Origin: Luteibacter sp. SG786
GTDB taxonomy: Bacteria > Pseudomonadota > Gammaproteobacteria > Xanthomonadales > Rhodanobacteraceae
Direction: 5' to 3'
NCBI RefSeq assembly: GCF_011759605.1
Contig: NZ_JAAOYX010000002.1
Coordinates: forward strand, 806,001 to 870,000
DNA: 64,000 bases
Positions 34,533 to 42,952 of this stretch are shown piece by piece (positions within the stretch are counted from its first letter, which is position 1; each line of letters starts with the position of its first letter). The position numbers were made by a program, and so were the translations under genes. The notes below the pieces were generated by a model that saw nothing but the letters and a program-made list of their open reading frames with translations, searched no databases and was not told where the DNA came from.

Positions 34533-37100
34533 TCAGAGTTTTCGTAGTTTCGCGTTCACCGATGCCAGGTTCTGTTTCACCTTGTCGATGCCGTCCCACG
34601 GATCCTTCTTCAGGCGGGCGAGGCGCTTCGGCACGCTGTGCAGATCGAAGGCGTTGCCGGACTTCACCTTCCCCAGCTCTTCCCAGCGCAACGGGACGGC
34701 CACCGGCGCGCCGGGGCGCGAGCGTAGCGAATAGGAAGCCACGGCCGTGGCTCCGCGCCCGTTGCGCAGGTAATCCACGTAGATCTTGCCGCGGCGGAAG
34801 CGCTTCGTGGCGGTCGCGACGAATTCCAGCGGATGCAGCGCGGCCATCGCCTCGGCGAAGCCACGGGCGAAGGTCTTCACGGTGTCCCAGTCGGCACCGG
34901 GGTTCAGCGGCACGACCACATGCAACCCCTTGCCACCCGTTGTGCGTACGAAGGACACGAGACCCAACTGGTCCAGAAAGCCACGGACCATGCGTGCGGC
35001 GGCCACCACCCGCGGCCACGCCACGTCGTCGCCCGGGTCGAGGTCGAACACCACGCGATCCGCGATATCCGGTGCATCCACGTGCGAACCCCAGGGATGG
35101 AATTCCACGGCTCCGAACTGCACCAGTTCGATCAGGCCTGCCTCGTCGCGCGGATAAAGGTATACCGCTTGGGCGCCGGTCTCTTCCTTCAGTTTCGCGG
35201 TGCCCACGTGTTCGAGGCCGGCCATGACATGCTTCTGGAAGAAACAGGGCGCGCCAATGCCTCCGGGACAGCGAATGGTCGAGGTGGGCCGGTCGGCGAT
35301 GGCCGGGAGCATCCACGGCATCACGGCCCGGTAGTAATCCACGACCTCCTGCTTGGTGATGCCGTCGTCCGGAAAGACCACGCGGTCGGGATGCGTGATG
35401 ACGATCGCATCGGCCGTGACGGCCTTGGCGCCGGCTTTCGACGAAGCTTTTCGCGTGCCCCGCGGTTTCTTCGCGGGGGGTGCGGCGGGCGCGCGGTCGG
35501 AATCGCGCAGGTCGGCAGGCGACTTGTCCACGCGCAGCGTCTTCAGGCTGGGCTGCCGCAGCAGATCCTTGTTGCCGATGCCCCGGTAATACACCTCGGC
35601 CACGACGGTCGGCGGCACCCACAGTGCGCCGCGCAGCATCGGGTCCACCGCATCGATGTGCACTGGGGGTTTCTTCGTGCCGCCCTTGGCCAGCGTTTTC
35701 GCCAGTTCGCGCAGCATCTCGTCGGTGAAGCCGGTACCGACGCGCCCCACATAGGTCCAGCGGCCGGCCTTGCCGGGTTTGGCCAGCAGGAGGGAGCCGA
35801 AGGAGAGGCGCGAGCCCTTCGCCGGGGTGTAGCCGACCACCGCGAACTCGTCGCTTTCCAGCCGCTTGATCTTCTGCCAGTCGTCGCCGCGGCCGCTGTG
35901 ATAAGCGCCCTCTGCGCGCTTGGAGATGATGCCTTCGAGTTTCTGCTCCATCGCCATGGCGAATACCTCGTCCCCATGGCCCACCTGGTGCGAGCTGTAC
36001 GAGAGGTGCGGTGGCGCGTGCGCCAGCAGGCGTTCGAGCAACGCCTTTCGCTCCACGAGCGCAGTGCGGGAGAGGTCGTACCCTTGCAGATAGGGAATGT
36101 CGAACAGCATGTACACCAGGGGTGCCTGCGCTTCGCCGGAGAGCGTGCGTTGCAGGGCATTGAAGTCGCTGCGACCCTCCGCATCGAGGGCGATCAGTTC
36201 ACCATCGAGGCGCGCGCTGTCCAGGCCCAGCGCCTCCACCGCCTGCGCGATCTCCGGAGCGCGCTCGTTCCATGGCAGGGCATTGCGCGACCACAGCAGC
36301 GCCTTGCCGCCGGCGATGCCGGTAAGGATGCGATAGCCGTCCCATTTCACCTCGTGCACCCAGCCGTCGCCTTGTGGCGGCGTGTCGCGCAGGCGTGCCA
36401 GCTGGGGCGGAAAGAACCCGTTGTCCGGTTTCGCCTTGCGCGCGCCTTTCAGCGCGGCGGCGGCCTTGGTCAACGTGGCCAGCGGCACCCGCCGTGTCTT
36501 GGGGGGCGCCTTCTTGCGGGAGGTCGACTTCTTCGCGGCGGCCCGGAGATTCGGAGTGGTCGCGGCGCGGCGCGTGCTCTCGCGCATCTTCGCGTCGAGC
36601 AGGTCGTCGGCTTCCACGTCGCCGGCGTAAGCGTCCTCGGCCTTGATCAGGAACCACGTGGGCTGGCGTTCCTTGCGTCCCCCCCTGACGAGGTGCCAGC
36701 GCCCTTTCAGGCGCTTCCCAAACAGTTCGAATTCCAGGTGCCCCTTGCGGATCTGCGCCTCGGGGTCGCCACGCGTGGCCCACACGCCGCGGTCGAACAG
36801 ATCCACGTGGCCCTTTCCATAGCCTTCTTCGATATCGCCTTCGAAATCGGCGTAGGACACGGGATGGTCCTCGACCTCCACCGCCAGCCGCTTCACCTTC
36901 GGATCGTAACTGGGGCCCTTCGGAACCGCCCAACTGCGCAACACGTCGCCGACCTGCAGGCGGAAATCGAAATGGCGCCGCGACGCGTGGTGCAACTGCA
37001 CGACGAAAATGGCGCGGCCGCCTTCGCGCACGGAGTCGTCGGGCGCCGGTTCGCGCGTCCTGGCGAAATTTCGCTTACGGCGATAGTCCTGAAGGCTCAT
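34533..37100 (-). CDS. ligD: ATP-dependent DNA ligase LigD (PE-ligase-polymerase)
   Basis: 855 residues in the Pseudomonas domain order. The 3'-phosphoesterase domain (about 30-170) contains FVVQLHHASRRHFDFRLQ and HPVSYADFEG. After a Lys/Arg-rich linker (about 175-225) comes the ligase, with the nucleotidyl-lysine motif EVKWDGYR (Lys252), LDGELIALD and EGIISKR. The C-terminal primase-polymerase shows RVVFPDDGITKQEVVDYY, VVFDLDPGDDV (catalytic acids) and TTGGKGLHVVVPL. LigD processes and seals double-strand breaks in bacterial non-homologous end joining together with Ku. No ku gene is present in the window. ATG 37100 gives the canonical MSLQDYRRKRNF start. Confidence 0.95.
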   Translation of the reverse strand: MSLQDYRRKRNFARTREPAPDDSVREGGRAIFVVQLHHASRRHFDFRLQVGDVLRSWAVPKGPSYDPKVKRLAVEVEDHPVSYADFEGDIEEGYGKGHVDLFDRGVWATRGDPEAQIRKGHLEFELFGKRLKGRWHLVRGGRKERQPTWFLIKAEDAYAGDVEADDLLDAKMRESTRRAATTPNLRAAAKKSTSRKKAPPKTRRVPLATLTKAAAALKGARKAKPDNGFFPPQLARLRDTPPQGDGWVHEVKWDGYRILTGIAGGKALLWSRNALPWNERAPEIAQAVEALGLDSARLDGELIALDAEGRSDFNALQRTLSGEAQAPLVYMLFDIPYLQGYDLSRTALVERKALLERLLAHAPPHLSYSSHQVGHGDEVFAMAMEQKLEGIISKRAEGAYHSGRGDDWQKIKRLESDEFAVVGYTPAKGSRLSFGSLLLAKPGKAGRWTYVGRVGTGFTDEMLRELAKTLAKGGTKKPPVHIDAVDPMLRGALWVPPTVVAEVYYRGIGNKDLLRQPSLKTLRVDKSPADLRDSDRAPAAPPAKKPRGTRKASSKAGAKAVTADAIVITHPDRVVFPDDGITKQEVVDYYRAVMPWMLPAIADRPTSTIRCPGGIGAPCFFQKHVMAGLEHVGTAKLKEETGAQAVYLYPRDEAGLIELVQFGAVEFHPWGSHVDAPDIADRVVFDLDPGDDVAWPRVVAAARMVRGFLDQLGLVSFVRTTGGKGLHVVVPLNPGADWDTVKTFARGFAEAMAALHPLEFVATATKRFRRGKIYVDYLRNGRGATAVASYSLRSRPGAPVAVPLRWEELGKVKSGNAFDLHSVPKRLARLKKDPWDGIDKVKQNLASVNAKLRKL

Positions 37101-37234
37101 GCGGGGATGGTTGGCGACCCGGAGTGAACGCGCCGTGGACTGCTGGCGTCGGCTGTCATCGCACTTTAAGACGGATCGTATGGGGTGCCGGCGGCCCGTC
37201 GGGCAAACTGGAATCCCGCGCGCAGGAAGCGCCC

Positions 37235-38200
37235 ATGTTCCTATACCGTCGTCCACTGGCCTTGGCCCTCTTTCTTCTCGCGGTGTCCGCGCCCTCTTCC
37301 GCCCTCGCGCTCTGCAAGCTTCCGGCAGCGCAGGGCGGACCACAGCGCGTTGCGTTCGGCGTCGTCCAGGCACCCACCGATGCGCCGGTGGGCCAGGTGT
37401 TGGCCACGCGCCGTAGCGAACCCTGGTCGTCGTCCCAGTACCAGTTCTGCGCGAAATACACGCGCACGTTCACCCTGGGCGCCTTCGCCGGAGCGGCCCT
37501 GGGCAGCGGTGTGTACGCCACCAACGTTCCCGGCGTGGGGCTGCGCATCCGCTTTCGCTATCACGTGGGCGAATACCTGCTCCCGTTCACCGACACCTAC
37601 CAGGCCCCGCCGCTGGGGCCGAAGCCCGACCTCGCCATGCTCAATGCCTCGTTCTCGGTGGAGTTGGTCAAGACGGGGCCCATCGACGCCGGGGGAACCG
37701 TCACCCCCGGCCGGATCGCCAGCGCGGGCTACGACAACCGCCCCTTGGTCACGTTGGACCTGGCCGATACCCGCATCGAACCTCAGCGCCCCACCTGTAC
37801 ATTCCTTGCCCGCAGCCTGCTGTTCGACCTCGGCCAGGTCGACGGCGGCACCCTCGCTAAAGAAGGGCGCAGCCGGTGGGCCACGCAGGAGCTCGTCGTC
37901 ACCGGATGCATTGGCGCCACGCACCTCCTCATGACCTTCGCCGGCACCCCCGACGACGCGGATCCCGGCCTCTTCAAGCTCGATGGTGCCGGTACGGGCG
38001 CCGCGCGCGGGGTGGCCGTCGAACTCCGCGCGGCCCATCTCGACACGCATCTCGTTCCCAATGATCCCCGCCCGTTGGAACTGCGCGTGTGGCCTCACTG
38101 CGACGTGTGCGGGTTTCGTGCGCGCTACCGCACCACGGGCCGCTCGCTGACGCCAGGCTCGGCCAATGCGCACATCACGGTGAACGTTGCCTACCGCTGA
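37235..38200 (+). CDS. Fimbrial tip-adhesin-like protein
   Basis: 321 residues with a signal peptide (cleavage after ALA at about residue 25). The N-terminal domain (about 26-185: CKLPAAQGGPQRVAFGVV and GSGVYATNVPGVGLRIRF) resembles receptor-binding domains of type 1-like fimbrial adhesins. The C-terminal domain (about 187-321) is a pilin fold ending in FRARYRTTG, SLTPGSANAHITVNVAYR, the classic C-terminal pilin strands. Such proteins sit at fimbrial tips and need a chaperone and usher, none of which is encoded here. AGGAAG precedes ATG 37235. The next gene shares its N-terminal domain but not the pilin domain. Confidence 0.8.
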   Translation: MFLYRRPLALALFLLAVSAPSSALALCKLPAAQGGPQRVAFGVVQAPTDAPVGQVLATRRSEPWSSSQYQFCAKYTRTFTLGAFAGAALGSGVYATNVPGVGLRIRFRYHVGEYLLPFTDTYQAPPLGPKPDLAMLNASFSVELVKTGPIDAGGTVTPGRIASAGYDNRPLVTLDLADTRIEPQRPTCTFLARSLLFDLGQVDGGTLAKEGRSRWATQELVVTGCIGATHLLMTFAGTPDDADPGLFKLDGAGTGAARGVAVELRAAHLDTHLVPNDPRPLELRVWPHCDVCGFRARYRTTGRSLTPGSANAHITVNVAYR

Positions 38201-38341
38201 GGCGCGCCGTGCCGACGATACTGGTCATGGCGTTTCGAAGGTCCTTTGTGCCATGCCCCGTCGCGCATTGGGGCAAAGGCCGACAGGGCGTCCGATCGCC
38301 TGGCGGCACAGTGAGCGGCCCCACTGAACAAGGCCACGACG

Positions 38342-40306
38342 ATGCGAATCCGCCGCGCAAGACGCTCTTCCCTGTTGCTTCCGCTCTTCCTGCTCACCAG
38401 CCCCGTGTATGCCAAAGGATGTCTGTTCCATCCATCGCAGGGCGCACCGCAAAAAGTGTCGTTCGGACTGGTCACGGTGCCCGCCGACGCTGAACCCGGC
38501 ACTGTGCTGGCAGAGCGCAGGTCCACGCCCCGTCTGTCGTACGCCATCCGTTGTCCGTTCCCCACCCGTACCTCGATCCTCAACCTTTTCAAGACGCCCA
38601 GCGACATCGGAGGCGGCATTTACGAGACCAACGTGCCCGGGATAGGCATTCGCATTTCGTTCGACTACGGCGGTGGCTCCTATTTTTCAGCGCCGGAATC
38701 CACATACGTCGGGCACCTCTACCACTCCCACCTCGGGGGCGCCAAGGTGGAACTGGTTGTCACCGGCCCGGTCACGAGCGGGGGCGAACTCCACACCGGC
38801 ACGCTGGCCGGTGCAGGCTACGACGGGCACGTGCAGGCCGTGGTCGAACTGGCCGACGCCCGCGTCAAACCACAGGAAATGATGTGTCCTTTCCTGGCTT
38901 CGCGTGCATCGGAAACGGTGCGCGCTTCGGTGCATGCCGGTGGTTCGGAATTCCTCGCCGTGGCGGGCGGTTCGTATGCGAGTGTCGTGTTCAAGGTTCG
39001 CGAAAGCGCGGCGGAACGGCGGGGGCGGCAGCTTCGCTTCGAGGACGAGGCGGCGTCAGATCCGATGCTGCGGCACCTGGACATTGGCCCGCTCTTCCGC
39101 ACGGCGTCGGCGGGCAACCCGCTCGATCCGCATGGCCTCCGGCGTTACTTCCGCGTCGCCATTCCGGACGACCAGCAGACCGACTGGCAATACGTGAATC
39201 GTGTCGTGGCCGCCCTCGCGCAGCGGAGCGATGTCGAACTCGCGTACCCCGATCTCTCGCCGGTGGTGCCGGGCATGCCCGATACCGCTGCGGGCCGTTC
39301 GGGAAGGTCGCTCGAGCCGCGGCCGGCCGGAGTCCTGCACGATCACACGTTCCGGCAGTTCTATCTCTATCCCGCGGATGCCAGTAACGGCATCTACATG
39401 CTCGGTGGCATCGACACCCACTACGCCGCCCGGCTGCCTGGGGGCAACGGCGAGGGAGTCACCATGGTCACCATGGAGCCCGGTGCCTGGGACCCGACCC
39501 ATCCCGACCTTCCCCGCTCGGTGCGCAACTTTGGCGATTACCGTATCGATCACAACAACACGGCCACCGCCGGCATTCTCGCCGCGATCGACAACGGCTT
39601 CGGCATCAAGGGCATCGTCAGCCGCGCCGCGCTTGCCCATGCCTCGTCCGACGTCGGCAACTTCGTCGAACTCCGCGAGTACCTGAAGCCCGGCGACGTA
39701 CTGGTAACGGCGTTCGCCGCCGCTTCGGGGCCAATCGCCGGCTGCGCCACAAACTGCATGCTTCCCGTCGAATTCATGCCCGCCTGGTTCGATGCCATCA
39801 AGGACCTGACCGATCGCGGCATCGTCGTCGTCGAAAGCGCGGGAGACAGCGGCATCGACCTCGACCATCCGGGCCTGGGCGGCCGGTTCGACAGGAGACG
39901 CCGGGATTCCGGGGCCATTCTGGTCGCGGGCCTTTGCGCGATGGACGCGAGGCGCTCGCCTTCCAGCAACTTCGGCGCGCGCATCGACAGCGCCAGTTGG
40001 AGTTGCGGCGACGTATTCACCACGGCAGGAAAATCGCAGGACGCCGAAGGGTCCGACATGGCGGGTTATACCGCCACTCACGCGGGCACTCCCGCGGCAG
40101 GCGCCATCGTCGCGGGCGCCGCGGCGAGCCTGCTGGGTTATGCGCGCGCCAGGAATCTCGCGCTTTCCTCCACCGGCGTTCGTTCCCTGCTTAATGCGAG
40201 CGGCACGCACCTGGCCGGGGGCGACTCGAGTACGACTGGCACCCAACCGGATCTGAAGAAGGCCTTCGTGGACATCGACGACTGCGCGGGAAGCATCGCC
40301 CACTGA
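38342..40306 (+). CDS. Fimbrial-adhesin domain fused to a degenerate subtilase (S8-like pseudo-protease)
   Basis: 654 residues. After a signal peptide (about 1-24), residues 25-185 repeat the adhesin-like domain of the preceding gene (GGGIYETNVPGIGIRISF). Instead of a pilin domain it continues into a subtilase propeptide-like region (about 265-305, VVAALAQRSDVELAYP) and an S8-type domain (about 365-645). Active-site motifs are eroded. The Asp region reads MEPGAWDPTHPDL, with Glu379, as in a known Glu-containing S8 subgroup. The His motif reads DHNNTATAGI in place of HGTAVAGI. The oxyanion Asn position is Asp502 (ESAGDSGIDLDHP). The Ser motif is GTPAAGAIVAGAA, with Pro584 instead of Ser. It is therefore probably non-catalytic and secreted or surface-bound. 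Its role is unknown. Confidence 0.78.
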   Translation: MRIRRARRSSLLLPLFLLTSPVYAKGCLFHPSQGAPQKVSFGLVTVPADAEPGTVLAERRSTPRLSYAIRCPFPTRTSILNLFKTPSDIGGGIYETNVPGIGIRISFDYGGGSYFSAPESTYVGHLYHSHLGGAKVELVVTGPVTSGGELHTGTLAGAGYDGHVQAVVELADARVKPQEMMCPFLASRASETVRASVHAGGSEFLAVAGGSYASVVFKVRESAAERRGRQLRFEDEAASDPMLRHLDIGPLFRTASAGNPLDPHGLRRYFRVAIPDDQQTDWQYVNRVVAALAQRSDVELAYPDLSPVVPGMPDTAAGRSGRSLEPRPAGVLHDHTFRQFYLYPADASNGIYMLGGIDTHYAARLPGGNGEGVTMVTMEPGAWDPTHPDLPRSVRNFGDYRIDHNNTATAGILAAIDNGFGIKGIVSRAALAHASSDVGNFVELREYLKPGDVLVTAFAAASGPIAGCATNCMLPVEFMPAWFDAIKDLTDRGIVVVESAGDSGIDLDHPGLGGRFDRRRRDSGAILVAGLCAMDARRSPSSNFGARIDSASWSCGDVFTTAGKSQDAEGSDMAGYTATHAGTPAAGAIVAGAAASLLGYARARNLALSSTGVRSLLNASGTHLAGGDSSTTGTQPDLKKAFVDIDDCAGSIAH

Positions 40307-40315
40307 GTGCGGCGA

Positions 40316-40337
40316 GGCGGGTGGCATGCCACCCGCC
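40316..40337 (+). terminator. Perfect 22-base palindrome after the adhesin-subtilase gene
   Basis: GGCGGGTGGC and its exact complement GCCACCCGCC meet around a central AT, ten bases after the stop codon. TTTGCGG follows. It is likely a terminator separating this gene from copAB. Confidence 0.6.
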
Positions 40338-40415
40338 TTTGCGGAGCCTTGTCCAGAGTTGTCGTGCGCGGCGCAGGCTCCTACGCTCGTGCCTGGACAC
40401 TCGGATACACGCACG

Positions 40416-42104
40416 ATGCACCCCTTCGACCCGCTTTCCGTCAATCTGCCTCGTCGGCGCTTCGTTCAGGGCCTGGCCGTCGCCGGCGTGGGCGTCGGCT
40501 TCGGTGTGGTGCGGCCGGCCATCGCCACCGAGGCCACGCGTTCGATGCACGAGGTGTCGGGCCCGGATATCGGTCTTGGCATTCGTCGTGCGGCGGTCGA
40601 CTTCACCGGCCGCGCGCGCAGCGCGGTGACGGTCGACGGTGGTGTCCCGGGCCCGGTCCTTCGCCTCAAGGAAGGCCAGCTCGCCAGTGTGACAGTGCGC
40701 AACGAACTGGACGTGGCATCGTCGATCCATTGGCACGGACTTATCGTTCCCGCGAACCAGGACGGCGTACCCGGCCTCAGCTTCGACGGCATACCGGCCG
40801 GCGGGTCGTTCACCTACCGGTTCCCGGTGCGCCAGGCGGGCACGTACTGGTACCACGCGCACAGCCGCTTCCAGGAACAAAGCGGGCTCTACGGTGCGAT
40901 CGTCATTGAGCCGAAGGACGGCGAACGCCATGCTGCCGATCGTGAGCACGTCATCCTCTTCAGCGACTGGAGCGACGAGGATCCGGAGCGCATCTACGCG
41001 AACCTGCGCGCACGCGGCGGTCTGTACAAGAGGGGCCGCCCCACCTTCGCCGAGTTCCTGCGCGATGCACGCGCCAAGGGGTTCGCCGACGCGATGGCGA
41101 TGCGGCGCATGTGGAACGACATGCGCATGGATCGCAGTGACCTCGCCGACGTCTCGGCGGCGACGTATACCTATCTTGTCAACGGGGTCACGCCAGCCGG
41201 CAATTGGACCGGGTTGTTCCGTCCCGGCGAACGCGTTCGCCTTCGCCTCATCAACGGCTCGTCGAACTCCATCTTCGACCTGCGCATTCCCGGATTGCGC
41301 ATGCGCGTGATCGCCGCCGATGGGCAGGACGTGGTGCCGGTGGAGGTCGACGAGCTGCGCATGTCCGCCGCCGAGACTTACGACGTGCTGGTCGAACCGC
41401 GCGACGATCGCGCCTATACGATCTTTGCGCAGTCCATCGATCGCTCCGGCTATGCGCGGGCCACGCTGGCGCCGCGCTCCGGTATGTCGGCAGCCGTGCC
41501 GCCCCTCGATCCGCCGCCGCGCCTCGCGATGCGCGACATGATGGGGGCCATGGGTGACGACGCCGCTTCCGGCGGCGGCATGACGATGGCCAGCCACGCG
41601 CGCACGGAATACGGCCCGGGCGTGGACATGCGCGTGGACATGCCGCGCACGTCGCTGAACGACCCGGGCGCCGGCCTGCGCGAGCGCACGCATCGCGTGC
41701 TCACGTATGCCGACCTTCGCACCGAAGGGGGCCCACTCGATCCGCGGGAACCCGGCCGAACCATCGAGCTGCACCTGACGGGCAACATGGAGCGTTTCGC
41801 CTGGTCGTTCGACGGCCTGAAATTCTCGCAGGCGAAACCCGTGCACTTCCGTCGGGACGAGCGCCTGCGCATCCGCCTTGTCAACGACACCATGATGAAC
41901 CACCCCATCCATCTGCATGGCATGTGGAGCGAGGTGGAAGCGCCCGACGGTAGCTTCCAGGTGCGCAAGCACACCGTGAACGTGCAGCCCGCGCAGCAGG
42001 TGAGTTACGCGGTAACCGCCGACAATCCCGGGCGCTGGGCCTTCCATTGCCACATGCTGTACCACATGGAAGCGGGCATGTTCCGCGAAGTGGTGGTGTC
42101 GTGA
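40416..42104 (+). CDS. copA: Multicopper oxidase CopA
   Basis: 562 residues. Twin-arginine signal LPRRRFVQGLAVAGV sends the folded protein to the periplasm. Copper sites are complete: SIHWHGLIVP and YWYHAHSRFQE in the first cupredoxin domain, then HPIHLHGMW and FHCHMLYHMEAGMF in the last. A Met-rich stretch lies between (about residues 370-410). CopA proteins oxidise Cu(I) and bind copper, giving copper tolerance. The start ATG 40416 precedes the Tat motif. The copB start overlaps its stop in GTGA, so translation is coupled. No copL or metal-responsive regulator gene is seen upstream. Confidence 0.94.
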   Translation: MHPFDPLSVNLPRRRFVQGLAVAGVGVGFGVVRPAIATEATRSMHEVSGPDIGLGIRRAAVDFTGRARSAVTVDGGVPGPVLRLKEGQLASVTVRNELDVASSIHWHGLIVPANQDGVPGLSFDGIPAGGSFTYRFPVRQAGTYWYHAHSRFQEQSGLYGAIVIEPKDGERHAADREHVILFSDWSDEDPERIYANLRARGGLYKRGRPTFAEFLRDARAKGFADAMAMRRMWNDMRMDRSDLADVSAATYTYLVNGVTPAGNWTGLFRPGERVRLRLINGSSNSIFDLRIPGLRMRVIAADGQDVVPVEVDELRMSAAETYDVLVEPRDDRAYTIFAQSIDRSGYARATLAPRSGMSAAVPPLDPPPRLAMRDMMGAMGDDAASGGGMTMASHARTEYGPGVDMRVDMPRTSLNDPGAGLRERTHRVLTYADLRTEGGPLDPREPGRTIELHLTGNMERFAWSFDGLKFSQAKPVHFRRDERLRIRLVNDTMMNHPIHLHGMWSEVEAPDGSFQVRKHTVNVQPAQQVSYAVTADNPGRWAFHCHMLYHMEAGMFREVVVS

Positions 42105-42949
42105 GAGCGCCCGCACTCCTTCTGTTCGCGCTGCTGCCGGGCCTTGCCGCCGCACAGGACGCGCACATGCAGCACGACATGGGCAGCCACCACGGCGACG
42201 GCATGACGATGGGGCCGATGCAGGGCGGCGATGCGCCGGAACAGGCCCGCAGCGGCGATTGGTCCGACGGCGTGCCGCCGTCGTCCATGCACGACATGCA
42301 CATGATGGACATGGACGATACGGCGCCTTCGGGCATGTTGCTGCTCGACCGCCTGGAGTCTTTCGCGGGCAAGGGCGGCCATGGCCAGTCGTGGGAAGCC
42401 GAGGGCTGGTACGGCAACGACACGGACAAGGTGTGGCTGCGAAGCGAAGGCGAGCGGGAGGGCGGACGTCCGCACGACGGCGACGCGGAGCTTTTCTGGA
42501 GCCATGCGGTGGCCCCGTTCTGGGACACGCAGATCGGTGTGCGGCGCGATATCGGCCAGGGGCCGAAACGCACCTGGGCCGCGGTCGGCGTGCAAGGGCT
42601 GGCACCGTACTGGTTCGAGGTGGAAGCCACCGCCTACGCCGGCTCGCAGGGCCGCACGGCGGCGCGCGTGCGCGTGGAATACGAACTGCTGCTTACGCAA
42701 CGTCTCGTGCTGCAACCGGAGCTGGAGGCCCAGGCGTACGGTAAGGACGATCCCGCCAGGGGTATCCGAGCCGGCGTCTCGCGCGTCGAGGGCGGCCTGC
42801 GCCTGCGCTACGAGATCCGCCGCAGCGTCGCGCCTTACGTCGGCATCGCCTGGGAGCATCTCACCGGCGGCACGGCCGACCTGGCCCGGGCCGACGGGCG
42901 CCGCGTCACCGATCGACGCTGGGTGGCTGGCATTCGCATCTGGCTCTGA
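42101..42949 (+). CDS. copB: Copper resistance outer-membrane protein CopB
   Basis: 282 residues from a GTG that overlaps the copA stop. Signal peptide (ending AAA-QDA), then a Met/His-rich copper-binding segment of about 60 residues (AHMQHDMGSHHGDGM, MHDMHMMDMDD), then a beta-barrel with AELFWSHAVAPFWDTQIGVR, PYWFEVEATAYAG, GRTAARVRVEYELLLTQR and the terminal WVAGIRIWL. CopB is the outer-membrane partner of CopA. It is convergent with the DHA2 transporter, with three bases between stops. Confidence 0.93.
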   Translation: MRAPALLLFALLPGLAAAQDAHMQHDMGSHHGDGMTMGPMQGGDAPEQARSGDWSDGVPPSSMHDMHMMDMDDTAPSGMLLLDRLESFAGKGGHGQSWEAEGWYGNDTDKVWLRSEGEREGGRPHDGDAELFWSHAVAPFWDTQIGVRRDIGQGPKRTWAAVGVQGLAPYWFEVEATAYAGSQGRTAARVRVEYELLLTQRLVLQPELEAQAYGKDDPARGIRAGVSRVEGGLRLRYEIRRSVAPYVGIAWEHLTGGTADLARADGRRVTDRRWVAGIRIWL

Positions 42950-42952
42950 CCC

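Noticed and set aside
34833-37127. Long open frame (764 codons) on the plus strand opposite ligD
   Set aside because: It is a shadow of high-GC codon bias on the opposite strand; ligD has complete catalytic motifs, and the shadow has no recognisable domain.
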